A stretch of DNA of 64,000 nt from Luteibacter jiangsuensis (GTDB lineage Bacteria; Pseudomonadota; Gammaproteobacteria; Xanthomonadales; Rhodanobacteraceae), in the NCBI RefSeq assembly GCF_011742555.1, contig NZ_JAAQQR010000003.1, forward strand, positions 434,001-498,000. Reading direction: 5' to 3'. The position numbers were made by a program, and so were the translations under genes. Under the pieces are notes generated by a model. It was not told the origin of the DNA. It did no database searches and saw only the letters and a list, made by a program, of their open reading frames with translations. Each line of letters starts with the position of its first letter. Position 1 is the stretch's first letter. Below, piece by piece: positions 8,180 to 17,376 of this stretch.

Positions 8180-9331
8180 TCACCACTCCGCCACGGACCC
8201 ATCCGGATGCCGCCACAGCGGGTTGCGCCAATCGGCGGCGGCGCGGCTGCGTTCGATCACCAGTTCCTCGTTGACCTCGATGCCGAGGCCCGGCGCGGTG
8301 AACGGTTTCGCGTAGCCGCCGTCGTCGAGCGCCAGCGCCTCCTTGTTGAGCACGTAGTCCAGTACTTCGCCGCCGCGGTTGTAATGGATGCCCATGCTCT
8401 GTTCCTGCAGCGTGGCATTCCAGCTGACGAAGTCGGCGTGCAGGCAGGAGGCGAGCGCGATGGGGCCGAGCGGACAGTGCGGCGCGAAGGCCACGTCGTA
8501 GGCTTCCGCCATCGCCGCGATGCGCACGCACTCGGTAATGCCGCCGGCATGCGACAGGTCGGGCTGCACGATGGCGATGCCGCCGCGCTCCAGCACGTGC
8601 TTGAATTCGAAGCGCGAGTACATGCGCTCGCCGGCGGCGAGGGGAATGGACGTCTGCGCGGCGATGCGCGGGTAGTACTCGGCCTGTTCCGCGAGCACCG
8701 GTTCCTCGATGAAGAGCGGTCGGAACGGTTCCAGTTCCTTCACCAGCACCTTCGCCATGGGCGCGGAAACACGGCCGTGGAAATCGAGACCGAACTCGAT
8801 CGTGTTGCCGAAGGCCTCGCGAATTTCCGCTACCCGCGCCACGGCATCGTCCACGGCTTTGCTCGACCCGATCATGCCCATCTCTTCGCAACCGTTCATC
8901 TTGAACGTGTCGAAGCCGTGCGCGAGGCGCTCGCGGATCTGCGCGATGACGTCGGCGGGACGGTCACCACCCACCCAGCAATAGGTCTTCATGCGGTCGC
9001 GTACGCGGCCGCCAAGCAGTTCGAACACCGGCGCGCCGAGGGCCTTGCCCTTGATGTCCCACAGGGCCTGGTCGATGCCGGCGATGGCGCTCATGAACAC
9101 GGCGCCCCCGCGATAGAAACCCCCGCGGTACATGGTCTGCCAGAGGTCGTTGATGCGCGAGGGGTCCTTGCCGATCACATACTCGGACAACTCGTGCACC
9201 GCCGCCTCGACGGTGCGCGCGCGACCTTCGATCACGGGCTCGCCCCAGCCGACGATGCCTTCGTCGGTTTCCATCTTCAGGAACATCCAGCGAGGCGGGA
9301 CGCGATAGGTGGTGATGCGGGTGATCTTCAT
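8180..9331 (-). CDS. dgoD: D-galactonate dehydratase (mandelate racemase superfamily)
   Basis: This 383-residue enolase-superfamily enzyme catalyses D-galactonate to 2-keto-3-deoxygalactonate. Length and motifs match DgoD. The N-terminal capping domain begins [15 protein letters not shown]; metal ligands lie in [14 protein letters not shown] and AGERMYSR; and the catalytic His is in [11 protein letters not shown]. DgoA follows the dehydratase reaction and its gene is immediately adjacent. It is the last gene of the minus-strand sugar cluster, two bases after the dgoA stop. Related dehydratases act on other sugar acids, so the substrate is inferred from family match and context. Confidence 0.9.
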   Translation of the reverse strand: MKITRITTYRVPPRWMFLKMETDEGIVGWGEPVIEGRARTVEAAVHELSEYVIGKDPSRINDLWQTMYRGGFYRGGAVFMSAIAGIDQALWDIKGKALGAPVFELLGGRVRDRMKTYCWVGGDRPADVIAQIRERLAHGFDTFKMNGCEEMGMIGSSKAVDDAVARVAEIREAFGNTIEFGLDFHGRVSAPMAKVLVKELEPFRPLFIEEPVLAEQAEYYPRIAAQTSIPLAAGERMYSRFEFKHVLERGGIAIVQPDLSHAGGITECVRIAAMAEAYDVAFAPHCPLGPIALASCLHADFVSWNATLQEQSMGIHYNRGGEVLDYVLNKEALALDDGGYAKPFTAPGLGIEVNEELVIERSRAAADWRNPLWRHPDGSVAEW

Positions 9332-9333
9332 GC

Positions 9334-9945
9334 TTATACCGAGCGATAGGCTTTGACGAAGGCCTGCGCGCGCTCACGCGTGCGCGATACCGGCTGTCCC
9401 GCTTTATACAGGTCGCCGCCCAACCCTGCACCGATACAGCCGGCGTCGAGGAACTGGCCGATGTTCTCGGGCGTGACGCCTCCCACGGCGAGCAGGGGCA
9501 CGTCGGGAGGCAGGACGGCACGGATCGCCTTCACGTAGCCCGGCCCCCATTGCGACGCCGGGAACAGCTTCAGTGATTGCGCGCCCGCCGCCAGCGCGAC
9601 GAAGGCCTCGCTGGGCGTGGTGAAGCCGATGGACGTATACATGCCGCGCTCGCGGCCGCGACGGACCACGGAGGCATCGGTGTTGGGCGTGACCAGCAGG
9701 TGGCCCCCGAGATCGGCCACGGCATCCACGGCATCCGGCGTGAGCACAGTGCCGGCACCCACGAGGGCGCGGTCGCCGGCCGCCTCGAGTGCCAGCGGGA
9801 TGCTGCGCTGCCAGTCGGGCGAATTGAGCGGTACTTCGATGGCGTCGAAGCCGGCTTCGAGCAATGCCTCGACATGAGCGACCACCTCGTCCGGGGTAAT
9901 GCCGCGGAGGATGGCGATGAGGGGTAGGGCGGTGGGCCAGGCCAT
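9334..9945 (-). CDS. dgoA: 2-dehydro-3-deoxy-6-phosphogalactonate aldolase
   Basis: This 203-residue class I aldolase splits 2-keto-3-deoxy-6-phosphogalactonate into pyruvate and D-glyceraldehyde-3-phosphate. It matches DgoA from start to end: [47 protein letters not shown] (the Schiff-base Lys) and GGVTPENI with [14 protein letters not shown] chose the ATG at 9945 because it aligns with the E. coli start. A GTG at 9954 overlaps the SDR stop (GTGA) and would add three residues, so translational coupling from that GTG is also plausible. Confidence 0.9.
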   Translation of the reverse strand: MAWPTALPLIAILRGITPDEVVAHVEALLEAGFDAIEVPLNSPDWQRSIPLALEAAGDRALVGAGTVLTPDAVDAVADLGGHLLVTPNTDASVVRRGRERGMYTSIGFTTPSEAFVALAAGAQSLKLFPASQWGPGYVKAIRAVLPPDVPLLAVGGVTPENIGQFLDAGCIGAGLGGDLYKAGQPVSRTRERAQAFVKAYRSV

Positions 9946-9950
9946 GGCGT

Positions 9951-10754
9951 TCACTCGTGGTAGAGCTGGGAGCGGCCGCCGTCGATGCGAATGTCGGCGG
10001 CGTTGATGTAGCGGGCTTCGTCGGACGCGAGGAACAGTGCGGTATAGGCAATTTCCTCGGGCTCGCCGATGCGCTTGTTGGGCAGTATCTCGGTCTGCTT
10101 CCGCCGCTCGGCTTCGGGATCGGGCGCGGCGGCGAAGCCGGCTTCGGCGATCGCGGTGAGCACGAGGCCGGGCGAGATCGAATTCACCCGGATGCCACGC
10201 GCGGCGTATTCGATGCCCAGGGCCTTCGTGAGGCCGATCAGGCCATGCTTGGCCACCGGGTAGGGGAAACAGTGCGGAATGATCTTGTGCCCGTGCACCG
10301 AGGCGATGTTCACGATGCTGCCGTGCCCGAGCGCGAGCATGCCCGGCAACACCGCCTTCGCGCAGTTCCAGGCGCCTTTCAGGTCCACCTCGAAGCAGCG
10401 CGTCCATTCCTCGTCGCTCAACGACAGCGGGTCGTTGAAGACATTGATGCCGGCGTTGTTCACCAGCACGTCGGGCGGCCCGAAGCGCTCGTTGGCGGCG
10501 GCGACCATGCGCCCGATGGCATCGGGGTGGGTCACGTCCGCCTCGAAGAGCATGGCGTCGCCGGTGTCGAGGCTGGCGAGCGTGTCGCGTGCCTGCGCAT
10601 TGTCCTCGAGCACGTTGAGGACGATCTTCGCGCCATGCGCGGCGAACAGCCGCGCGGTGGCCGCGCCGATGCCCTGGGTGGCGCCGGTGACGATGGCCAC
10701 CTTGCCGGCGAGCCGGGGAAGCGGTGTGGTGCGGGGATCGGGGCGGCGGGTCAT
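9951..10754 (-). CDS. SDR-family sugar dehydrogenase of the galactonate cluster
   Basis: This 267-residue classical short-chain dehydrogenase has the cofactor motif TGATQGIGAAT, the NNAG strand (LVNNAGINVF), the catalytic Ser in IVNIASVHG, and Tyr/Lys spaced as YPVAKHG. In this operon it most plausibly oxidises the incoming aldose at C1 (a galactose or arabinose 1-dehydrogenase type), feeding the downstream lactonase. That role is inferred from context, not from diagnostic residues. The ATG overlaps the stop of the lactonase gene. Confidence 0.8.
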   Translation of the reverse strand: MTRRPDPRTTPLPRLAGKVAIVTGATQGIGAATARLFAAHGAKIVLNVLEDNAQARDTLASLDTGDAMLFEADVTHPDAIGRMVAAANERFGPPDVLVNNAGINVFNDPLSLSDEEWTRCFEVDLKGAWNCAKAVLPGMLALGHGSIVNIASVHGHKIIPHCFPYPVAKHGLIGLTKALGIEYAARGIRVNSISPGLVLTAIAEAGFAAAPDPEAERRKQTEILPNKRIGEPEEIAYTALFLASDEARYINAADIRIDGGRSQLYHE

Positions 10755-11641
10755 GCCTTCACTCCGTGACCGTAGCGCGCTTCCGGCAAGCCGCGGCCCT
10801 GCGCCGGGCTGCCGATGAAGATGGCGCCGTTGGCGGGCTCGTCGCGCAGCACCGACTCGTCCAGGCCCTTGTGGGCCGAGGTGATCACCATGCGGTCGAG
10901 CTCGCGGCCGGCGAAGCTCACGCAGCTGGGTTGCCGCGCCGGCAGTTCGATCGTCGCGTCGACCCTGCCGTCCGGCGCGTAACGCACGACGCGCGAACCG
11001 CCCCACTGGGCGTTCCAGAGGAAGCCTTCCGCGTCTACCGTGGAGCCGTCCGGCTCCAGTCCGGGCGACAGTGCCGCGAACACCCGGATACGGTCGACCT
11101 CGCCGCTGGCGGCGTCGTAGTCGCAGGCCATGATCTGGGCGGTGGGCGAGTCGGTGAAGTACATCGTCTCCCCGTCGGGGCTGAAGCAGATGCTATTGGT
11201 GATCGCTGCCTTGGGCAGGGCGAGGCGGCCCAGCTTGCCGTCGTGCGTATAGCGCCAGAACGAGGCCGTTTTCTCCGGGCCGCGTTCGTTGAGCGTGCCG
11301 AACACGAAGTTGCCGCCGCGGTCGCAGCGCCCATCGTTGGCGCGCATGCCGGTCAGGTCGGGCTCGATGTCCTCCAGCACGTGCAGCGTGCCGTCGCGGG
11401 TGTCGTAGCGCGCCAGCTGTTTCTCCAGCGCCAGCAGCAGCACCCCCGGCACGTGGGTGAGTGCGAAGCAGCACAGACGGGCGGGAAGCACCGCCTCCGA
11501 CACGGCGCCCGTGGCCGGGTCGTACGCGTACAGGCGCGAGGTGGCGATGTCGGTCCAGCGCACCAGGCTGGCGTGGTCGTCCCAGATCACGCCCTCGGCG
11601 TGGGCCTGGCGTTGTGGCGAAATCGGCTTGAAGTCGGTCAT
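10751..11641 (-). CDS. SMP-30/gluconolactonase-family sugar lactonase
   Basis: This 296-residue six-bladed beta-propeller is of the SMP-30 (regucalcin) family. Metal-binding positions are visible as the Glu in HAEGVIW, the Asn in MRANDGRCDRGGNFVFG and the Asp in LEPDGSTVDAEGFLW, plus TNSICFSPDG. Members hydrolyse aldonolactones to aldonic acids. It should open the lactone made by the SDR dehydrogenase to give the DgoD substrate. It is tightly coupled: its start shares a base with the permease stop (TGATG). Confidence 0.85.
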   Translation of the reverse strand: MTDFKPISPQRQAHAEGVIWDDHASLVRWTDIATSRLYAYDPATGAVSEAVLPARLCCFALTHVPGVLLLALEKQLARYDTRDGTLHVLEDIEPDLTGMRANDGRCDRGGNFVFGTLNERGPEKTASFWRYTHDGKLGRLALPKAAITNSICFSPDGETMYFTDSPTAQIMACDYDAASGEVDRIRVFAALSPGLEPDGSTVDAEGFLWNAQWGGSRVVRYAPDGRVDATIELPARQPSCVSFAGRELDRMVITSAHKGLDESVLRDEPANGAIFIGSPAQGRGLPEARYGHGVKA

Positions 11642-12642
11642 CAGCGGGATTGCCTGCGGTTCTTTAGCTGGTCCACGAGCACGGCGATCAGGAGGATCGC
11701 GCCACGCACGAGGTACTGGTAGAAGGCGTCGATGTTCATGAGGCTCATTGCATTCTGCACGGTGCCCATGATGAGCACGCCAACGAGCACGCCACTGATG
11801 GTCGCACGGCCGCCCATCAGCGACACGCCGCCCAGCACGCACGCCGAGATCACGTTGAGCTCGAAGCCCTCGCCGGCGTTGGGTTGCCCGCTGGTCATGC
11901 GCGAGGCGAGGATCACTCCCGCCAGCGCGGCAACGAGCCCCTGGATGAGGAAGATGGCGATGCGCACGCGGTCGACGGCCACGCCGGCGAGGCGCGCCGC
12001 ATCGGGGTTGCCGCCGATCGCCAGGGTGTTGCGGCCGTAGATGGTCTTGTTGAGCAGCACGCCGAAGACGACGAAGCAGGCGAGCGTGACCCATACCGGC
12101 ACCGGAAGCCCCAGGAACTGCGAGCTGCCGAGGGTGAAGAAGGCTTCGCTGCTGACGCCGACCGCCTGGCCGTGAGAGGCGATGAACGCAAGGCCGCGCA
12201 CGATCTCCATCGTGGCCAGGGTGGTGATCAGTGCGTTGATCTTGAGCTTCGCGATGACCACGCCATTGACGAAGCCCACGAGCGCGCCGGCGACGATGGC
12301 CGCGGCCATGCCGATGGCCACGCTACCGGTGGCGTTGGACACGATGGCGCAGAACACGCCGGCAAACGCCACGGTGGAACCGACCGAAAGGTCGAAGTCG
12401 CGCGAGGCAAGGCAGAACATCATGGTGCAGGCGACCATGCCGATCTGCGACACCGACAGGGCCAGGCCCACGACGTTGTCCCACGAGAAGAAGTAGCGCA
12501 CCGTCATGCTCAGCACGGCGAACAGCACGATAAAGATGCCGATCAGGCTGTAATCGTCGACTAGCTGCCAGAGCAGGGCGCAGCGGCGGTCGCGGGGCGC
12601 CTCGCGAGTCGCGGCGATGGCGGCGGCGTTGGACTCGGTCAT
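11641..12642 (-). CDS. Monosaccharide ABC importer permease, AraH-like
   Basis: This 333-residue inner-membrane permease of the BPD_transp_2 (AraH/RbsC/XylH) family has about eight to ten hydrophobic segments. It contains the family signature GRNTLAIGGNPDAARLAGV near residue 220 and LGGVSLMGGRATISGVLVG near residue 280. It works with the ATPase encoded three bases upstream and the lipoprotein binding protein. Among CUT2 importers it resembles AraH most, from memory. An RbsC/MglC-type assignment cannot be excluded from sequence alone. Confidence 0.88.
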   Translation of the reverse strand: MTESNAAAIAATREAPRDRRCALLWQLVDDYSLIGIFIVLFAVLSMTVRYFFSWDNVVGLALSVSQIGMVACTMMFCLASRDFDLSVGSTVAFAGVFCAIVSNATGSVAIGMAAAIVAGALVGFVNGVVIAKLKINALITTLATMEIVRGLAFIASHGQAVGVSSEAFFTLGSSQFLGLPVPVWVTLACFVVFGVLLNKTIYGRNTLAIGGNPDAARLAGVAVDRVRIAIFLIQGLVAALAGVILASRMTSGQPNAGEGFELNVISACVLGGVSLMGGRATISGVLVGVLIMGTVQNAMSLMNIDAFYQYLVRGAILLIAVLVDQLKNRRQSR

Positions 12643-12645
12643 GGG

Positions 12646-14172
12646 TCAGGCATTCCTTGGAAGGGTGGTTCCCGCGCCTTCGGGCAGGGCGGCGGCGAGG
12701 ACGTTCTGTTCGTTGGCCGAGGCGCGATCGAACTGCCCCGTGATGCGGCCATGGCACATGGTGATCACGCGATCGGAAACGCCCAGTACTTCGGGAAGTT
12801 CGCTGGAGATCATCACCACGGCAACGCCGCGGTCGGCGAGCTCGTAGAGCACGTTGTAGATTTCGTTCTTGGCACCCACGTCGATGCCGCGCGTGGGTTC
12901 GTCGACGATCAGCACCCGCAGGTCCTTCTCGGCGAGCCAGCGCGAAAGCACGGCCTTCTGCTGGTTGCCGCCGGAAAGCAGGCGGATTTCCTGCCGGCGG
13001 TGCGGCGTGCGGATGCGCAGGCGCTCGATGAAGCGGTCGGCCGTGCGCGCCTCCGCGCGGTCGTTCACGAAGAGCCCCGCCGTGAGATGGTTCCGCCGCG
13101 CGCTGATGTTGATGTTCTCCGACACGGAGCGCACGCCGATGATGCCTTCTTCCTTGCGGTCCTCGGGGCAGAAGACGAGGCCGTGGCGGATGGCGTCGCG
13201 GATGCGCGACGCCTTTACCGGGCGTCCATCAACACGCACCTCGCCGGCGGTGCGCCGGTCGGCGCCGTACACGACGCGCATGATCTCCGAGCGTCCGGCG
13301 CCCACCAATCCGAAGAAGCCCACGATCTCGCCGGCACGCACGTCGAAGGTGGTCGGCGCCGGCAACGCGCGGCCGGTGACTCCCTCGACCGAAAGGCGCA
13401 CGTCGCCCTGTGCACGCGGGCGGTAGCCGAAGATGTCGCTGATCTCTCGGCCGACCATGCGTTGCACGAGCGTGTCGCGCGTGACGCCTTCCAGAGTGTC
13501 GAAATCGGCCACTTTGCGGCCGTCACGGAAGATGGTGGCGGCGTCGCAGAGTTCGAAGATCTCGTCCATGCGGTGCGAGATGTAGATCATCGCCTTGCCC
13601 TGTGCGCGCAGGTCGCGCACGAGGCGGAACAGCACGTCCGTCTCGCGGTGCGACAGCGAACTGGTCGGTTCGTCCAGCGCGAGGATCTTCGCGTCGCGGA
13701 GAATGGCCTTCACGATCTCAACCATCTGCCGCTGGCCGATGGAGAGTTGCTTCAGCTTCGCGCGCGGGTCGAGATCGACACCCAGCGCGTCCAGTCGTTC
13801 GCGGGTCCAGGCCAGCGCGCGGCGGCGATCGACAAGGCCGAAGCGTGTCGGCAGGCGCCCTAGCAGCAGGTTCTCCATGACCGAAAGCTCCGGCACGTAC
13901 TGGAGTTCCTGGTGGATCACCGCCACCCCGGCCTCGATGGCGTCGGCGGCGCTGCGAAAGTGCATCGTCTGCCCGTCGATGGCCACCTCGCCCTCGTCGG
14001 GAATGTATTCCCCGCCAAGGATCTTCATCATCGTGGACTTGCCTGCGCCGTTCTCGCCGAGCAGGCCGTGCACGCTGCCCGCGCGTACCTCGAAGCCGAC
14101 GTCACCGAGCGCCCGCACGCCGGGGAAGGTCTTCCCGATGTGGCGGAACTCGAGGCGCGGAACGTCGGCCAT
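12646..14172 (-). CDS. Monosaccharide ABC importer ATP-binding protein, AraG-like (duplicated ABC)
   Basis: This 508-residue protein has two ABC domains in one chain, as usual for CUT2 sugar importers. Domain 1 has [12 protein letters not shown] (residues about 35-46), the signature-like [11 protein letters not shown] and [11 protein letters not shown]. Domain 2 has a degenerate Walker A ([11 protein letters not shown]), [11 protein letters not shown] and [15 protein letters not shown]. It energises uptake through the AraH-like permease. The start is two bases after the stop of the binding-protein gene. Confidence 0.9.
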   Translation of the reverse strand: MADVPRLEFRHIGKTFPGVRALGDVGFEVRAGSVHGLLGENGAGKSTMMKILGGEYIPDEGEVAIDGQTMHFRSAADAIEAGVAVIHQELQYVPELSVMENLLLGRLPTRFGLVDRRRALAWTRERLDALGVDLDPRAKLKQLSIGQRQMVEIVKAILRDAKILALDEPTSSLSHRETDVLFRLVRDLRAQGKAMIYISHRMDEIFELCDAATIFRDGRKVADFDTLEGVTRDTLVQRMVGREISDIFGYRPRAQGDVRLSVEGVTGRALPAPTTFDVRAGEIVGFFGLVGAGRSEIMRVVYGADRRTAGEVRVDGRPVKASRIRDAIRHGLVFCPEDRKEEGIIGVRSVSENINISARRNHLTAGLFVNDRAEARTADRFIERLRIRTPHRRQEIRLLSGGNQQKAVLSRWLAEKDLRVLIVDEPTRGIDVGAKNEIYNVLYELADRGVAVVMISSELPEVLGVSDRVITMCHGRITGQFDRASANEQNVLAAALPEGAGTTLPRNA

Positions 14173-14174
14173 GG

Positions 14175-15164
14175 TCAAAGCCCCATTTCCTTGCGGATCT
14201 CGTCCGCATTGGCGCGCGTGATGAGGCGGCCGGTGGTGAGCGTGAGCGCCGGCGGTGCCTTGTCGTTCTTGATCCACTCGTACATGTTCACCGAGGTCTC
14301 GTAACCGTGGCGCTTCGGGCTGATGAGCACGCTGCCGAAGAATCCGGTGGCCTGTGCCTTGGAGAATTCGTTGAGGGCCGACTTGCTGCCGCCGATGCCC
14401 ACGCCGATGATGTTTTCGGCCGAGAAGCCGCGGCCTTCCGCTGCGCGCACGGCGCCGAGCACCGCTTCGTCGTTGAGGCCGAAGGCCACCCAGTGCTTGA
14501 AGTCCGGATGCTGGGTGATGGCGATGTTCGCCGCGTTGAACGCGTTCTCCGTATCGGTTTTCGCCTGGGGCGCGTTGACGATGTTGTCCTTCGGGAACCC
14601 GGCGGCGGTGAGTGCCTCGACCGCGCCTTCGGTACGTTCGCGCGCGGTGGGCAGCTGGTCGTAGGACACTCGCAATGCGCCGGTTTCTTCTGGCTTCCAG
14701 CCGCGCTTCTTCATTTCGTCGGCGATCGCCTGGCCGACCTGCTCGCCGATCTTCGATGCGGAAATGCCCATGTGCGGCACGGCCTCGATCGGCTTGCCGG
14801 CGCCGTCGACGAGGCGGTCGTCCACCGTCATAAGCTTCAGGCCGTCGGCCTTGGCCTTGGCGACGATCGAAGGGCCGAGCTTCACGTCCGGCGTGCAGAT
14901 GATGAAGCCCTGCGCGTGCTGTGCCTTCAGGTTGTCGATGGTGGTGAGCACCTGACCGCCGTCGGGCGCGCCGATCTTCACCAGGGTGAAGCCCTTCTCC
15001 TTCGCCGCCTGCTCCGCGTACTTCCATTCGTCCTGGAACCAGGGTTCCTCGGGCTGCTTCACCACGAAGCCGATCTTCACTTCGTCGTTGGGTGCCGCGG
15101 AGCAGCCGGAAAGGGCGAGCGCCAGGGCAAGCGCCTTCAGACCGTTGGCGATGTTCATCTTCAT
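14175..15164 (-). CDS. Sugar-binding lipoprotein, AraF-like (arabinose/galactose)
   Basis: This 329-residue periplasmic binding protein of the Peripla_BP_4 group closely follows Ara[41 protein letters not shown] and [12 protein letters not shown]. AraF of E. coli binds both L-arabinose and D-galactose. Unusually for a Gram-negative sugar-binding protein, the signal peptide ends in a lipobox (ALALSGC), so the mature protein should be membrane-tethered with Cys at about residue 21. A GAGGAG sequence precedes the ATG. With galactonate enzymes downstream, galactose is my favoured ligand. Confidence 0.88.
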   Translation of the reverse strand: MKMNIANGLKALALALALSGCSAAPNDEVKIGFVVKQPEEPWFQDEWKYAEQAAKEKGFTLVKIGAPDGGQVLTTIDNLKAQHAQGFIICTPDVKLGPSIVAKAKADGLKLMTVDDRLVDGAGKPIEAVPHMGISASKIGEQVGQAIADEMKKRGWKPEETGALRVSYDQLPTARERTEGAVEALTAAGFPKDNIVNAPQAKTDTENAFNAANIAITQHPDFKHWVAFGLNDEAVLGAVRAAEGRGFSAENIIGVGIGGSKSALNEFSKAQATGFFGSVLISPKRHGYETSVNMYEWIKNDKAPPALTLTTGRLITRANADEIRKEMGL

Positions 15165-15191
15165 GTGCTGCTCCTCGTCAAACGCAGGGGA

Positions 15192-16190
15192 TTACCCGAC
15201 CAGCCCGCGCCGGCGTGCCACGGCGATGGCGCCGTGTCCCGCGAGGTCGCGTTGCTCGTCGTCGCCCAGCACCGTGACGGTGCCGGAAAAGAAATCGTCG
15301 CCTTCCACCAGGCGGGCGATGGCCTCGCGCAGGATGGGCTTGCCGCTCACCACGAAGCGCGTGCCCGGGCTCATCCGGATCGCGCTGGAATTCTTGAGGG
15401 TGAGGAGGTCGGAGCCGAGCACGGCGCCGAGCAGGAAGTTCGCGCGCGCGTTGGCGTCGTACACCGCGAACTGGTCCAGGATGCGCACGCTGAAACAGGC
15501 GCGGCCCAGGCCGATCTTCTTCGCCGAGGCGGCGCCCGCGAGTAGCATCTCCCCATCGATGCGCTGCGCGAAGCCTTCCTTGAGCGAGCTGGCGAGGATC
15601 GTGTCGTGCGAGATCACGTGCAGCAGTTCGCCCGCGAGCGTGGTGACGCAGCCCTCGATCCGGCGCTCGGCATCGATGCTGACGAACTTGGAATGCGAAC
15701 CCGGCAGCACGATGACGGTGGGCTCGTCGAGGCCGAGACGTTCCACCAGCGCGAAGGATTCCACCTCCTCGCCGCGCATCATGTCCATCGCCTCGCAGTT
15801 GTGCAGGCCGATGTGTTCCACCGCGTTCCGTACGCCCGGAACGAACCAGATGGGGTCGCGCCACACGTTGGGCAGGTGGCTCTCGCGCATGGCGCCGGCC
15901 AGGTCGTCGATGCTCGTGGCGGCGACCACGTGCGGAATCTCGCACAGGCCCATGTTGGAGGTGATCATGCCGGACGCCAGGGCCCGGTCGATGTCGCCTT
16001 CGTCCAGTTCCGCGGCGGCCAGGGCTTCGGCGATCGTCTCGCGAACACCTTCTTCGAGCCGGGTTCTGCTGCCGGTGATGGCCGTGTCGCGTACGCCGAC
16101 CTGCCGCGCCGCCTGTCCGATGACGGCGCCGCGCTGCCACACGCTGACGCGCGTGTTGGTCGTGCCGGTGTCGATGGTGAGGATGTTCAT
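15192..16190 (-). CDS. dgoK: 2-dehydro-3-deoxygalactonokinase
   Basis: This 332-residue sugar kinase of the DgoK family phosphorylates 2-keto-3-deoxygalactonate, the step between DgoD and DgoA. Visible motifs are the N-terminal phosphate-binding TIDTGTTNTRVSVW, ASGMITSNMGLCEIPH, FVPGVRN, MRGEEVES and VLPGSHSKFV. It is the first gene of the minus-strand cluster, facing the LysR regulator across a 103-bp gap. The DgoK assignment fits the full DgoKAD set being present, although E. coli DgoK is shorter (about 292 residues). Confidence 0.88.
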   Translation of the reverse strand: MNILTIDTGTTNTRVSVWQRGAVIGQAARQVGVRDTAITGSRTRLEEGVRETIAEALAAAELDEGDIDRALASGMITSNMGLCEIPHVVAATSIDDLAGAMRESHLPNVWRDPIWFVPGVRNAVEHIGLHNCEAMDMMRGEEVESFALVERLGLDEPTVIVLPGSHSKFVSIDAERRIEGCVTTLAGELLHVISHDTILASSLKEGFAQRIDGEMLLAGAASAKKIGLGRACFSVRILDQFAVYDANARANFLLGAVLGSDLLTLKNSSAIRMSPGTRFVVSGKPILREAIARLVEGDDFFSGTVTVLGDDEQRDLAGHGAIAVARRRGLVG

Positions 16191-16248
16191 CGGAGATCCG
16201 CTCTAGGGACCCCGGATTCTTGGCGTGGCCTTCCGACGCAGGCAAACT

Positions 16249-16280
16249 AGAAATTCTTCGGGCCTTCCCCAAATTTTTCT
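16249..16280. promoter_or_regulatory. Candidate LysR-type operator between dgoK and its regulator
   Basis: Within the 103-bp divergent gap, AGAAATT (16249-16255) and AAATTTTTCT (16271-16280) form an imperfect AT-rich inverted repeat around a 15-bp GC-rich centre. It lies 14 bp before the regulator ATG. LysR regulators commonly bind T-N11-A palindromes in exactly such divergent gaps. Binding is inferred. Confidence 0.4.
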
Positions 16281-16293
16281 TGATGACCTTGCA

Positions 16294-17229
16294 ATGAAGC
16301 GCTCGCTACCCCTCAACGCCGTGCGCGTGTTCGAGCTTGCAGCGCAGCATTCGAGCTTCACGAAGGCGGCCGAGGAACTGGCGCTGACGCCCGCAGCGGT
16401 CAGTGCGCAAGTCAAATTGCTGGAATCCTATCTCGGCACACCGCTCTTTGTGCGGCGCAACAATCGACTGAAACTCACGGCCGCCGGCGAGAATTATTTT
16501 CCGCGCGTTCGCGACGTTTTTCGTGCGCTGCAGCAAGCGACCGACCAGGTTCTCGGCCAGAGGAACGCCTCGCTGCGGGTCTCGGTACCTCCCACCTTCG
16601 GCACGAAGTGGCTCGTGCCTCGCCTGTTCCGCTTCTTCGCGAAGCACCCGGACATCGCCGTCGAGGTGGTCACCGACGGTGGCGATGGCGGCGACTGGGA
16701 TCTGGCGGTGGACGACCGCCTCGGTGAGGGACGCGAGCAATCGATCCTTGTCGTGAGTCGTTACACCCCGGTGTGCTCGCCGGCCGTGGCAGGGCAATTG
16801 CGCGGCCCCGAAGACCTTCCCACCCAGGTGCTGCTACACGAGCGCCCCGGCCGCCGCGCGGCTCCCGCCGTGGGCTGGGACCAGTGGTTCGAACGTGCCG
16901 GCGTCGCTCCCGGCGCCGTGTCGCGCGAAATGGGCTTCGGCGACGGCACGATGATGTTGCAGGCCGCCATCGAAGGGCAGGGCGTGGCGTTGGCGCAGGA
17001 GCTTCTTGTCGCTTACGACCTTGCTGCCGGAAGGCTTGCCGAGCCGTTCCGCATCGACGTTCCGTTGCAGCACACGTATTACCTTTCCGTATCGCACGAG
17101 GCGACCGCGCGGGAAGAAACCGAACTGTTCAGGGCCTGGCTGTTCGCCGAACTGGGAAATGTGGGAGCCGGCTACGCCGGCGATCCCGCGGCAGCGGGCG
17201 AAGTTCCCTCAAGCCCCCATCGCCGCTGA
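16294..17229 (+). CDS. LysR-family regulator (GcvA-like) of the galactonate cluster
   Basis: This 311-residue regulator has an N-terminal winged HTH (KRSLPLNAVRVFELAAQHSS, FTKAAEELALTPAAVSAQVK) and a substrate-binding domain. The start ATG at 16294 matches the family N-terminus; the upstream in-frame ATG at 16225 would add 23 residues with no family counterpart. It is divergent from dgoK and likely senses a pathway intermediate. The end is odd: the last 22 residues (from VGAGYAGDPAAAG) and the stop are encoded by a REP element that has replaced the native terminus. Confidence 0.88.
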   Translation: MKRSLPLNAVRVFELAAQHSSFTKAAEELALTPAAVSAQVKLLESYLGTPLFVRRNNRLKLTAAGENYFPRVRDVFRALQQATDQVLGQRNASLRVSVPPTFGTKWLVPRLFRFFAKHPDIAVEVVTDGGDGGDWDLAVDDRLGEGREQSILVVSRYTPVCSPAVAGQLRGPEDLPTQVLLHERPGRRAAPAVGWDQWFERAGVAPGAVSREMGFGDGTMMLQAAIEGQGVALAQELLVAYDLAAGRLAEPFRIDVPLQHTYYLSVSHEATAREETELFRAWLFAELGNVGAGYAGDPAAAGEVPSSPHRR

Positions 17230-17368
17230 AGCGGCTCCCACACAAAGCACGCATGCTCGTCGGGAAGCCACGGTGCTCGGGGGCTTCTGTGGGAGCCGGC
17301 TACGCCGGCGATCCCGCGGCAGCGGGCATGCTTGGCGCGAATCCCATCGCCGTTGAAACGGCTCCCAC
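17161..17368. repeat. Two REP doublets with conserved linker
   Basis: Unit 1 (17161-17241) and unit 2 (17289-17368) each read GTGGGAGCCGGCTACGCCGG, then CCCGCGGCAGCGGGC, then CATCGCCG..GGCTCCCAC. The 47-bp linker (ACAAAGCACGCATGCTCGT onward to GGCTTCTGT) resembles the spacer at 7995-8140. Unit 1 overlaps the 3' end of the LysR gene. Confidence 0.92.
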
Positions 17369-17376
17369 ATTACACA

